Origin: Psychrobacter sp. I-STPA10
Lineage (GTDB): Bacteria; Pseudomonadota; Gammaproteobacteria; Pseudomonadales; Moraxellaceae
Direction of reading: 5' to 3'
DNA: 64,000 nt
NCBI RefSeq assembly: GCF_021012795.1
Contig: NZ_VFYU01000003.1
Span: 103,885-167,884, forward strand
A program made the translations under genes and the position numbers. The notes under the pieces are model-generated. The model was given only the letters and a program-made list of their open reading frames with translations. It did not search any database and had not been told where the DNA came from. Shown piece by piece: positions 20,979 to 29,462 of the stretch (its first letter is position 1; every line of letters begins with the position of its first letter).

Positions 20979-22658
20979 ATGACTCAATTACAGCTTTCTT
21001 GGATATTGCCGACACTCATTGCAGTGCCTTTTATTGCAGGTCTATTGTGCTGGCTGGTTGAAAAAATCAATGAACGCCTACCACGTTGGGTTGCTTTGAT
21101 TGGTATGATTATCACCTTTATATTGTCATTAATATTATGGCAACAAGGTGGATTTGCTGGAATGAGTCAGCATACTTATGCAGTGAGTGATGGGCTACCT
21201 TGGTTTGCGCAGTTTGACATGCCTTGGATTGAGAGTATGGGCATTCGTTTCCATCTGGCATTAGATGGTTTGTCACTATTGATGGTGGCTTTAACAGCAC
21301 TGCTTGGTATTATGGCAGTGGGTTGCTCATGGAATGAAATTCAACGCCGTGTTGGATTCTTCCACCTCAATCTATTGTGGAGTTTGGGTGGGGTTATTGG
21401 TGTATTTTTAGCTATTGATCTATTTTTATTCTTCTTCTTTTGGGAGATGATGCTGGTACCCATCTACTTTTTGATTGCCATTTGGGGACACAATATTGTT
21501 GGTGGTAAAACCAAGGAATATGCAGCAACAAAATTCTTTATTTATACCCAAGCCTCTGGTTTGATTATGCTTATTGGTATATTAAGTTTGGTGATTATCA
21601 ATTACCAATATACCCATCAGGTTAGTTTTAACTATAACGATCTATTAGGTACGCCACTTGGTGATTGGGAATATCCCATCATGCTGTGCTTTTTTATTGG
21701 CTTTGCCGTTAAGCTACCTGTGATGCCATTTCATGGTTGGTTACCTGATGCACATGCACAAGCACCAACTGCTGGTTCAGTGGATTTGGCAGGTATTTTG
21801 ATTAAGACAGCCGCTTATGGTTTGCTGCGCTTTGTGTTGCCGTTATTTCCAGTCGCTTCACAGGAGTTTGCACCAATTGCAATAACCTTAGGTACGATTG
21901 GTATTTTCTATGGTGCATGGCTTGCTTTTGTGCAAACGGATCTAAAGCGTCTATTGGCATATACCAGTGTGTCGCACATGGGTTTTGTGGTTTTAGCAAT
22001 TTATGCAGGTACTTTAATCAGCTTACAAGGGTTGATGGTACAAATGTTAGCGCACGGCTTGTCTTCTGCGGCGTTATTTATTATGGCAGGTCAGCTTTAT
22101 GAGCGTTTGCACACCCGTGATTTACGAGTGATGGGCGGTATGTGGGGACAGCTACGTTATTACCCTGCTATTTTAATGTTCTTTTGTGCCGCACTACTTG
22201 GCATACCAGGTACGGGTAACTTCGTTGGTGAGTTCATGATTTTATTGGGCGCATTTGAGATTTATCCTTTATTTGTCATATTAGCAACCTTTAGTTTGGT
22301 ATGGGCAGGCTTGTATTCTTTGATACTCATTTACCAAGCTTTATTTGGTAAACCGGCAAAATTTGAATCTGCTGAGAATTTAGAAGGATCGCAAGTCGCT
22401 TTGGCAAGTTCTGCTCATGATGACGAGCCACAGTTACAAACACAGACAGCCACACATGCTACGGTGAAATCACGCCGATTATTGTATGATTTAAACAAAC
22501 GTGAATTGGCATTATTATTGATTTTGGCAGCAGGATTGGTTTGGTTAGGATTGTTTCCACAACAAGTTTTAGATGTTTCAAGTCAAAGCATGCAATGGAT
22601 TAATGATGCTTATGTTAATCAGCAAGTGATGACATTAACCGTCGGGGAGGGACGTTAA
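20979..22658 (+). CDS. nuoM: NADH-quinone oxidoreductase subunit M (antiporter-like)
   Basis: A proton-pumping membrane subunit of 559 residues, related to NuoL and NuoN. It shows FFFFWEMMLVPIYFLIAIWG (conserved Glu), AVKLPVMPFHGWLPDAHAQAPTAGSV (conserved Lys) and RLLAYTSVSHMGFV. A hydrophilic loop of roughly 40 residues, rich in Ala, Gln and Thr, precedes the last TM helix (from ENLEGSQ to KSRR) and makes it longer than the ~509-residue E. coli protein. Confidence 0.97.
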   Translation: MTQLQLSWILPTLIAVPFIAGLLCWLVEKINERLPRWVALIGMIITFILSLILWQQGGFAGMSQHTYAVSDGLPWFAQFDMPWIESMGIRFHLALDGLSLLMVALTALLGIMAVGCSWNEIQRRVGFFHLNLLWSLGGVIGVFLAIDLFLFFFFWEMMLVPIYFLIAIWGHNIVGGKTKEYAATKFFIYTQASGLIMLIGILSLVIINYQYTHQVSFNYNDLLGTPLGDWEYPIMLCFFIGFAVKLPVMPFHGWLPDAHAQAPTAGSVDLAGILIKTAAYGLLRFVLPLFPVASQEFAPIAITLGTIGIFYGAWLAFVQTDLKRLLAYTSVSHMGFVVLAIYAGTLISLQGLMVQMLAHGLSSAALFIMAGQLYERLHTRDLRVMGGMWGQLRYYPAILMFFCAALLGIPGTGNFVGEFMILLGAFEIYPLFVILATFSLVWAGLYSLILIYQALFGKPAKFESAENLEGSQVALASSAHDDEPQLQTQTATHATVKSRRLLYDLNKRELALLLILAAGLVWLGLFPQQVLDVSSQSMQWINDAYVNQQVMTLTVGEGR

Positions 22659-22661
22659 CTC

Positions 22662-24137
22662 ATGAATGAATTAGCGATGATTAACGTCGATAGTCTGATG
22701 CCATTTGCACCTATTATTATTGTGGTATTGACGGTATTGGTGCTGATGATAGCAATAGCTATTAAACGCATACATTTCTTGGCGGGCACAATCAGTGTGC
22801 TGGGATTAAATATTGCATTGGCAGTATTAATGGGACAAATTCTTGGTTGGATTGCTTTGCCATCTAACGTAGTCGTTGATCCAATGTTTATTGTTGATCC
22901 TTTTGCTCAGTTTAATATGGTGGTGATTTTAGTGTCATCACTGGCGTGCTTTACCTTAACCTATGCCTATATGCGTAGCTTTCAAGACCAAAAAGAAGAG
23001 CTATATTTATTAATGTTATTATCTACCATTGGCGCAATGTTGATGGTATGTGCACATAATTTGGCCTCATTTTTTGTCAGTCTTGAGTTGTTATCTGTAC
23101 CTTTATATGGCATGTTGGCATATACTTTTATGCGCCAGCATTCGTTAGAGTCTGGTTTGAAGTATTTGGTGTTATCTGCAACAGCATCAGCAACTTTGCT
23201 GATGGGTATGGCATTTATTTATGCTGCTACAGGCACATTAGACTTTACTCAGATTAGCAAGGTGTTACCTGAGTTATTAACTGCGCCATTAATGATATTG
23301 GGTGCAGCGATGATGTTTTTTGCCATTGCCTTTAAATTATCAGCTGCCCCTTTTCACACATGGACGCCAGATGTTTATGAGGGCGCACCTGCTCCTGTTG
23401 CCACTTATCTGGCATCGGTTAGTAAAGTTGCTATGATGGGATTGGCACTGCGCTTTTTGCTAGATTCAGCTGTATTGGCATTAGAAAGTGTGCAATTGCT
23501 GATTATGATCATAGCAACACTATCGATTTTAGCAGGTAACTTATTAGCCATTCGTCAAACCAATTTAAAACGTTTACTGGGTTACTCATCGATTGCACAC
23601 ATGGGCTATGTGCTGATTGCCATTGTTAGTGTGGGTGGTGGTGCAGTGGTGATCAGTAATATGTATATGGCAATGTATGCCTTAACTTCTATTGGTGCTT
23701 TTGGTGTCATTACTTTAATGTCTAGCCCTTATCAGGATAAAGGTGAGGCAGATGAGCTAAGATATTATCAAGGGTTGTTTTGGCGTCGTCCTGTGATGAC
23801 AGGTATGATGACCATCATGCTGTTGTCATTGGCAGGTGTGCCATTAACGGCTGGATTTATTACTAAGTTTTTTGCCATTCTTTCAGCAGTTCAAGATCAG
23901 CAGTGGTTTTTAGCCATTATGATTGTTGTGGGTAGTGCCATTGGTTTGTATTACTATTTGCGGGTTATGCTGACTTTATTTAAGCGTCCAAAAGAGCATA
24001 TCCACTTTGATGCGATGAGTCATTGGGGTGCGCAAGCAGGGGGTATGATGGTGATGATTGTTACGTTAGTGGTCATCTACTTTGGTGTACTACCAAGTGA
24101 TCTTATCCTGTGGGCTGAACAGGCAAGGCTTTGGTAA
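22662..24137 (+). CDS. nuoN: NADH-quinone oxidoreductase subunit N (antiporter-like)
   Basis: The third antiporter-like subunit, 491 residues, with about 14 TM helices. Diagnostic stretches are FVSLELLSVPLYGMLAY (conserved Glu), FKLSAAPFHTWTPDVYEGAPAPV (conserved Lys) and LKRLLGYSSIAHMGYVL. It begins 3 bp after nuoM and is the last gene of the operon; a strong terminator follows at 24196. Length agrees with the family (about 485). Confidence 0.97.
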   Translation: MNELAMINVDSLMPFAPIIIVVLTVLVLMIAIAIKRIHFLAGTISVLGLNIALAVLMGQILGWIALPSNVVVDPMFIVDPFAQFNMVVILVSSLACFTLTYAYMRSFQDQKEELYLLMLLSTIGAMLMVCAHNLASFFVSLELLSVPLYGMLAYTFMRQHSLESGLKYLVLSATASATLLMGMAFIYAATGTLDFTQISKVLPELLTAPLMILGAAMMFFAIAFKLSAAPFHTWTPDVYEGAPAPVATYLASVSKVAMMGLALRFLLDSAVLALESVQLLIMIIATLSILAGNLLAIRQTNLKRLLGYSSIAHMGYVLIAIVSVGGGAVVISNMYMAMYALTSIGAFGVITLMSSPYQDKGEADELRYYQGLFWRRPVMTGMMTIMLLSLAGVPLTAGFITKFFAILSAVQDQQWFLAIMIVVGSAIGLYYYLRVMLTLFKRPKEHIHFDAMSHWGAQAGGMMVMIVTLVVIYFGVLPSDLILWAEQARLW

Positions 24138-24195
24138 AAGTTAGTCAAACCAAAACATGACTAAATCATAAATAGTCAGTTGGCTATTATGTAAA

Positions 24196-24235
24196 AGAGA
24201 CACTCAGTTTATGTTAAACTGAGTGTCTCTTTTTT
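24196..24235 (+). terminator. Rho-independent terminator of the nuo operon
   Basis: A perfect 16-bp stem, AGAGACACTCAGTTTA (24196-24211) with its complement at 24215-24230, around a 3-nt loop, followed by TTTTT. The 5' arm begins with A's, so it may also work on the other strand. Confidence 0.95.
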
Positions 24236-24260
24236 ATGGTTAATTTTTTATCTATTAACC

Positions 24261-24398
24261 CCACTCTTAACTTTATTTTATAAAATCATATATGACCCCT
24301 CCCAAACCTTCCCCTTGAAGTAAGGGGAGGACTTAAAAACCAGTTTCTCCTCCTTTTGAAGGGGGAGGTTAGGAGGGGGTTTTATAAGTTGAGAGTGG
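24261..24398. repeat. Palindromic MITE-like intergenic element
   Basis: Outer arms CCACTCTTAACTT (24261-24273) and AAGTTGAGAGTGG (24386-24398) form an imperfect terminal inverted repeat with one mismatch. Inside, ACCCCTCCCAAACCTTCCCC (24296-24315) faces a matching G-rich arm (24361-24380), with two smaller hairpins in the middle. There is no coding capacity. The core resembles the element at 55210-55277. It sits between the nuo terminator and a ferredoxin reductase gene. Confidence 0.7.
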
Positions 24399-24578
24399 CG
24401 TATCTATTATTTTTATAATACCATTTTGATTAATTAACATATCAAGAAAAATGAGAGCAAGTACTACAAATAGTAGACTAAGCAAGTTTGATTAAGATAA
24501 GCTATCTTAGCTAATTGGTATTAGTGTTATCTTTTTTCTCCTGATCATTTATTGTTTAATAATAAGCCGAGTCACATT

Positions 24579-25451
24579 ATGAGTAATAGTATCGCTTCTG
24601 TCACTGTATTGTCCAAGACCACATGGACGCCCAAGCTATTTAGTTTTACTGTTACTCGCCCGCAAAGTTTTAAGTTTACCGCAGGGCAGTTTGTGCGTTT
24701 GGGGGTTAATCCCTCTCATTTGGCTTACTATAAGCGAATGAAATTAAGTACGAAACTTAATAATTGGCATGACATAGATAGGCAGCAAGTATTAGCAAAC
24801 AGTATATGGTTGCCTGCCAATAGTGATATTTTTCGAGCTTATTCAATCGTCTCCTCACCTTATGATGAAGTGATAGAGTTTTTCTCGATAGTTATTGCTG
24901 ATGGTGCATTTACCTCACAATTACAGCACTTGCAAGTGGGCGATGAGTTGCTGCTCAATACCACTGCTTTTGGTTTTTTGACGTTGGCTCGCTATCAAGC
25001 ACCACTACCCAAAGATTTATGGCTGTTAGCAACAGGAACAGGCATCGCGCCTTTTTTATCCATGTTACAAGACATAAAAACTTGGCAAGATTATGAGCAC
25101 ATCATACTGGCATATAGTGTGCGTACTGAGTCTGAACTTGCTTATGTTGAAAAAATAAAGCAAATTACCGCAGATTTTACTGAGCTTGTAGAGTCACCCG
25201 CCAAATTCACCTTTGTACCTATTGTCACCCGTGAAGCAGTTGATGGTGCGTTATCTAAGCGTTTACCAAAACTATTGCTAAGCGGTGTGCTAGAAGATAA
25301 AGTAGGCTTATCATTAGATGTTAATAGCTCTCATGTGATGTTGTGTGGTAATCCACAAATGGTAGAGGATACCAAAGAAACCCTAAAGCAGATGGGACTA
25401 ACGATGAATCGTCGTGGTGAGGGTAATATTGCCGTAGAAAATTACTGGTAA
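24579..25451 (+). CDS. Ferredoxin--NADP reductase, Fpr type with insert
   Basis: A 290-residue FAD protein that would exchange electrons between NADPH and ferredoxin or flavodoxin. The FAD-binding RAYSIVSSPYDE, the nucleotide site LLATGTGIAPFLSML, HVMLCGNPQMV and the C-terminal YW (as in E. coli Fpr) are present. Compared with usual Fpr (about 250), there is an extra ~35-residue hydrophilic segment between FTAGQFVRLGV and the RAYS motif (about residues 45-80). The ATG at 24579 is preferred over the upstream TTG. No operon partner; a second, different reductase is encoded at 39528-40301. Confidence 0.88.
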   Translation: MSNSIASVTVLSKTTWTPKLFSFTVTRPQSFKFTAGQFVRLGVNPSHLAYYKRMKLSTKLNNWHDIDRQQVLANSIWLPANSDIFRAYSIVSSPYDEVIEFFSIVIADGAFTSQLQHLQVGDELLLNTTAFGFLTLARYQAPLPKDLWLLATGTGIAPFLSMLQDIKTWQDYEHIILAYSVRTESELAYVEKIKQITADFTELVESPAKFTFVPIVTREAVDGALSKRLPKLLLSGVLEDKVGLSLDVNSSHVMLCGNPQMVEDTKETLKQMGLTMNRRGEGNIAVENYW

Positions 25452-25618
25452 TGGGTAAGATGCTTATGCTTATCACCTTTGATATGATGCTATCAGTATT
25501 ATCCTAATCTAAACTTAATTGATTAAATTGATATATACTCTCTTCACAATCTTCTCTTAAGTCATGGAAGCAGTTATATTATATAAAGCGATACGAGCAT
25601 TGACACTGGCTAAACTGA

Positions 25619-26359
25619 TTAGGCTTGACTTGGATCAGTTGCATCGCTAATGGGATTGATAGGGCCGTCCATCAGTTCAGGTTCATCTCTTGGTGTCAAA
25701 ATGTCTTCACCGCTACTGTTTATAAATAGATTTTTGATTTTAACTTGTGATTTGAGTAGCAATTGCTCTTCTTCAACCTCAGCATAATTTACATGGAATT
25801 TATGTAAGGTGCTCATGATTTTTTCGTTTTTCTTTAGCCAGCGATGGATATCTAGATAAATGATATTGTCTTTTGGCTTAGCGATATTGATGTAGCTGAG
25901 AATAAAACCAAGCGGATCTTTTTTGAGTACACGATGATAAAACCAAATCAGTGCATTAATGGCTTGACGCTTTAAAAAAGATTGACAACGTAGCTGTAAT
26001 ACATCGGTATAGGTCTGCTGTGCAAACACAAAGCGTTGTACATTTTGGTCTATTTGTACTTGCACAAGTCCAAAATTACTGGCAACTTCGGCATAGATAC
26101 CCACTGCTTCAATGGTACAAAATAAACGAAACCAACCATCATGTAGCTCAACACGTAGCTCTAAGATGGCCTCTACATTATTAGTCACAAATTTTTGTAG
26201 GGCTTCGTTGACATGTTTTTGGCTGATAGGCAGTGCGAATTCGTCATCTATCATATCAGATGCTTTGTCATATACACTTTTTATCTTAGAGATGACCTGT
26301 TGCCAAGTATCATTGAGATTATCAGAGACTGTATCTATAAAGGGCTGTGTGTCTTGCAC
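25619..26359 (-). CDS. Conserved-looking hypothetical protein
   Basis: I do not recognise the family. The 246-residue product is soluble, without signal peptide or TM helices, with a mixed alpha/beta middle part (EAILELRVELHDGWFRLFCTI, then a helical stretch around FLKRQAINALIWFYHRVL) and an acidic Pro-rich C-terminal tail. The start is a GTG at 26359, supported by AAGGA 8 nt upstream. It lies convergent with the ferredoxin reductase gene. The regular composition and good ribosome site argue for a real gene. Confidence 0.7.
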   Translation of the reverse strand: MQDTQPFIDTVSDNLNDTWQQVISKIKSVYDKASDMIDDEFALPISQKHVNEALQKFVTNNVEAILELRVELHDGWFRLFCTIEAVGIYAEVASNFGLVQVQIDQNVQRFVFAQQTYTDVLQLRCQSFLKRQAINALIWFYHRVLKKDPLGFILSYINIAKPKDNIIYLDIHRWLKKNEKIMSTLHKFHVNYAEVEEEQLLLKSQVKIKNLFINSSGEDILTPRDEPELMDGPINPISDATDPSQA

Positions 26360-26793
26360 CGAGTAGATCCTTGTATTTGTGATGTCATTTCAACAATCAG
26401 CACAAAGTTTATAAGAGCATGCAGTCTATATGCTAGAACTTGTTTGTATGCACTTATTATTTTTGTGTATCGTTATTAAATTAACTTTGTTTTATAAATT
26501 TGTTTTATAAAAATGATATTAGGTGAAATGATAAAAACCATGTCAATATAGATGATGTATGCTATAAAATAGACAATAGCTATTTATTTAAGGCGTTCTA
26601 CAACAAAACTAAATCAGAAATTGTAGATTAAATGCCTTAGAATGTATGGTGCTCATCACCCCTATTCAAGCGCGCTAATTGTAGCAAAGTTGCTAGCAGA
26701 ATGTGTGTGAATATGTGACATCTGAGCACTTCATGGTATCATAAGCTAGATTAATTTTAGTAGCAAAATTATTGCGTGGCAAAGAGATATTTG
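26360..26793. other. Intergenic region, no gene seen
   Basis: About 430 bp of AT-rich sequence between two divergent genes, presumably holding both promoters. I see no RNA gene, convincing palindrome or repeat here. Confidence 0.5.
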
Positions 26794-27681
26794 ATGGTGC
26801 ATATTAAAGATTCACACAGTTATCATTTTTCTGCTCAAAAGCCAGAGCGGGATTATGCTTTGCCGTTTGCAGCCATTGTTGCAATCGCTGTACATGTTGT
26901 GATTATTTGGGGCATTACTTTTTCTGCAGGTGTCAATCCAGCAGACAAAGTACAAGAGGTGGCAACTGTACTAACGCAAAATTTACAAGAAAATGAAGAA
27001 GCTAATTTTATTGCCAATGCATCGCAAGAAGGCAGTGGGCAAGTACGACAACAATTACGCTTAGAAACCACTCAAATCAGCCCCATGAGTGATACTGATA
27101 TGAATGATACCCAAGATATTATTAATCAGCAGCAGCAGCAAAGGCAGCAGCGTTATCAGGACAGTTATTTGCGTACCACTCTAAGCTATCGACAAGTACA
27201 AGCTGAAAATGACAACAAAGATGATAATGAGCAAAATGATATACAGGAGCAAGAAGAACGCCTTAGACAACAGATTGCTACATTAGAAGCACAGTTGTCT
27301 CAGCAGCAGCAAGTCTTTGCTAAAAAGACCAAGGTTGAAACAGTAGATAGTAACTCTACTACGCATGGCAAGGCAGCGCAGTATCTAGAACAGTTTCGTC
27401 AGCATGTGGAGAATGTGGCAACCAAAAATTATCCTGCCCAAGCACAGATGCAAAAGATTTATGGTGATGTACGTCTAATGGTGATTATCAATAACGATGG
27501 TACGGTTAAGGCGATACGTTTGCTAGAATCTTCTGGCTCAACCATTCTTGATGAAGCTGCTAAAGAGTCAGTACGACAATCTGCACCATTTGGTAAGTTC
27601 ACTGAGGATATGAATGATATTATTGAACTACGAGTGATTAGAACGTGGCAATATGCAGGTAGTATTCAGGTCACTTATTAA
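26794..27681 (+). CDS. TonB-family energy transducer
   Basis: A 295-residue protein with one N-terminal TM helix (LPFAAIVAIAVHVVIIWGITF, about 24-44), a long Gln/Glu/Asp-rich periplasmic stretch likely to form coiled coil (about 105-185), and a C-terminal TonB domain (GDVRLMVIINNDGTVKAIRLLESSG, then the final beta strand). It would transmit proton-motive force to outer-membrane receptors. The Pro-Glu/Pro-Lys spacer of classic TonB is absent. No exbB/exbD lie nearby. ATG 26794 has AAAGAGA upstream and is preferred to a GTG at 26776. TolA is less likely given the TonB-like C-terminus. Confidence 0.85.
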   Translation: MVHIKDSHSYHFSAQKPERDYALPFAAIVAIAVHVVIIWGITFSAGVNPADKVQEVATVLTQNLQENEEANFIANASQEGSGQVRQQLRLETTQISPMSDTDMNDTQDIINQQQQQRQQRYQDSYLRTTLSYRQVQAENDNKDDNEQNDIQEQEERLRQQIATLEAQLSQQQQVFAKKTKVETVDSNSTTHGKAAQYLEQFRQHVENVATKNYPAQAQMQKIYGDVRLMVIINNDGTVKAIRLLESSGSTILDEAAKESVRQSAPFGKFTEDMNDIIELRVIRTWQYAGSIQVTY

Positions 27682-27740
27682 TTTTTTAATGTTGTTTTTT
27701 TAATTTTATTATGGCTGTTTTGCTACCCACTTAACATAAA

Positions 27741-27775
27741 AAAAGACTCAGTCTAGTTTAGGCTGAGTCTTTTTA
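27741..27775 (+). terminator. Bidirectional terminator between convergent genes
   Basis: AAGACTCAG (27743-27751) pairs with CTGAGTCTT (27763-27771) around an 11-nt loop, with A's before and T's after, so it can end transcription of both the TonB-like gene and the MipA-like gene. Confidence 0.85.
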
Positions 27776-27792
27776 TTTGAGCGATTGGGTTA

Positions 27793-28590
27793 TTAAAATT
27801 TATATAACAATCCCACAGTGGTTTTGGCTTCTGTATGCGAGTCTACCATAGGGCTGTTATACTGTTCATCAGCTAGATAGGTTAAGCTTTGATAAGCAAA
27901 TCCTGTAAAGTGATCATTGATATCATAATGGGCACTAACGGCGAGATAAGGGCTGATACTTTGGTCAGGTTCATAGGTATTGACACCAGAATTCTTTGAC
28001 TCTTTTTGACTCACTCCATAATAATAATCATTATATTTGCGGTCATGCCACTCAACTCCAATGGTTGGGTATAGAGTGAGGCGATCATTGCTGTATTTTG
28101 CAACATAATTTAGGCGGGCGATATTTCCTTTGCTATCGCCAACAATATCATGGGCTGCTTGTACTCGAAATCCGCCAATTGGGGTGATGCGCAGGTATTC
28201 TGCCCCTGCAATAATGGTACGTTTACGCTCATCAAGTTTATTTAAATTACCTTTGGCATCTTCAGGATCAAAGGCAGTACCATTGGTCTGCACAAAGGCA
28301 GATAATTGGTTTGTGCCATCATTGATGGCATAAGCACCAAACTGATTACCCCGAGCGTATAGGCGGTTATTATCAAAAAAAGCACTGGGCAATATTTCAA
28401 CTGTGCTGCCATCAGTGTCATAGGCAGACTGTGTCACTACGGCATTAATACCAATGCTAAGCTTGGCATCGGGATCTTTGGTAAGTTGATTGGATAGTAG
28501 CGGTGCCGCATAGAGATTGGTGGTGCTCATCAGCAAGCTGGCAAGTATAATAGCAGAGTACATTGTTGTGTTTTTAAGTGAGTAGCACAT
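27793..28590 (-). CDS. MipA/OmpV-family outer membrane protein
   Basis: A 265-residue secreted beta-barrel protein. The start at 28590 has AAGGTGA 6 nt upstream and leads into a signal peptide ending near LYA/APL. The mature part alternates Tyr/Gly-rich beta strands (GNQFGAYAIN, RTIIAGAEYLRIT, VGLLYKF) and ends in Phe, as outer-membrane barrels do. MipA of E. coli scaffolds MltA and PBP1B; OmpV members are also stress- or osmolarity-linked, so the role here is open. It follows the rhomboid gene after 20 bp and is probably cotranscribed. Confidence 0.8.
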   Translation of the reverse strand: MCYSLKNTTMYSAIILASLLMSTTNLYAAPLLSNQLTKDPDAKLSIGINAVVTQSAYDTDGSTVEILPSAFFDNNRLYARGNQFGAYAINDGTNQLSAFVQTNGTAFDPEDAKGNLNKLDERKRTIIAGAEYLRITPIGGFRVQAAHDIVGDSKGNIARLNYVAKYSNDRLTLYPTIGVEWHDRKYNDYYYGVSQKESKNSGVNTYEPDQSISPYLAVSAHYDINDHFTGFAYQSLTYLADEQYNSPMVDSHTEAKTTVGLLYKF

Positions 28591-28610
28591 GAGTATCACC
28601 TTAGAGTTAT

Positions 28611-29360
28611 TTAATTTAAGTGTAATGCTATTTGTTGATGAATGTCTAGCCATATCCAGCCAAAAAAGATAATTAAAATCATGGCAGTAATCCACACTGG
28701 GATAGAGGCTGATTTTTTGATTTGGATATTTTTTTGCTGCTTGCTATGGGGTAGGGCGATGGCAAGCCCGAGTAGTGCTCCTGCTAATGCACCACCAATG
28801 TGTCCTGCATTATCAATACCAGGTACAGCAAATCCATATATTAAATTGATTCCCATAATCATAGCAAGGCTTTTTAAGTTCAATCTCATACCAGCAACAG
28901 ACATTTTACATATCGTTGCTATGAGCAATGCCGCACCAATACCCATGATGCCACCAGAAGCACCAGCAGATATTGCAGGTAGAGTGGTACTGCCATCTAG
29001 TAGAGACTGCCAACCTAAATAGTTATTGAGTATGTTGCCACCCACTGCTGATAATAAGAAAATAATAAGAAACTTAATATGACCAAACATTGGCTCAGCA
29101 ACTTGTCCAAAAAAATACAGGGCAAAGGCATTAAATAATAAATGCATCAAACCAATATGCAAAAAGGCACTACTTAACAAGCGCCACGGCTCATAGCCCA
29201 TACTAAGAGGTAGAACATTTGCGCCCCACTTAATCAGATCTTGGGCAGAAGGATTATCAATACTCACGCCAGTAAGAACTTGAAATATAAATAGAGTGAT
29301 AAAACTAATCAGTAATAGGAGTGTGACAGGTGCAATTTTAAATAAATCTTGAAATTTCAT
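28611..29360 (-). CDS. Rhomboid-family intramembrane serine protease
   Basis: A 249-residue polytopic membrane protein with six or seven TM helices. The catalytic Ser135 sits in SAGASGGIMG (GxSG) and the catalytic His187 in DNAGHIGGALAG; the conserved HLLFN of TM2 is at 73-77. It cleaves TM segments of membrane substrates. The companion gene for a MipA-like protein follows at 20 bp, so the two are likely one transcript. The substrate cannot be inferred. Confidence 0.93.
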   Translation of the reverse strand: MKFQDLFKIAPVTLLLLISFITLFIFQVLTGVSIDNPSAQDLIKWGANVLPLSMGYEPWRLLSSAFLHIGLMHLLFNAFALYFFGQVAEPMFGHIKFLIIFLLSAVGGNILNNYLGWQSLLDGSTTLPAISAGASGGIMGIGAALLIATICKMSVAGMRLNLKSLAMIMGINLIYGFAVPGIDNAGHIGGALAGALLGLAIALPHSKQQKNIQIKKSASIPVWITAMILIIFFGWIWLDIHQQIALHLN

Positions 29361-29462
29361 TGAGTGATTGCCTAGATATAGATATTGGAGAGGGCTAATA
29401 TGATATTTTATTTTTATGGTGATGTCATTTCTACCTGCTATTCTGTCATATTTTATAAGCTC

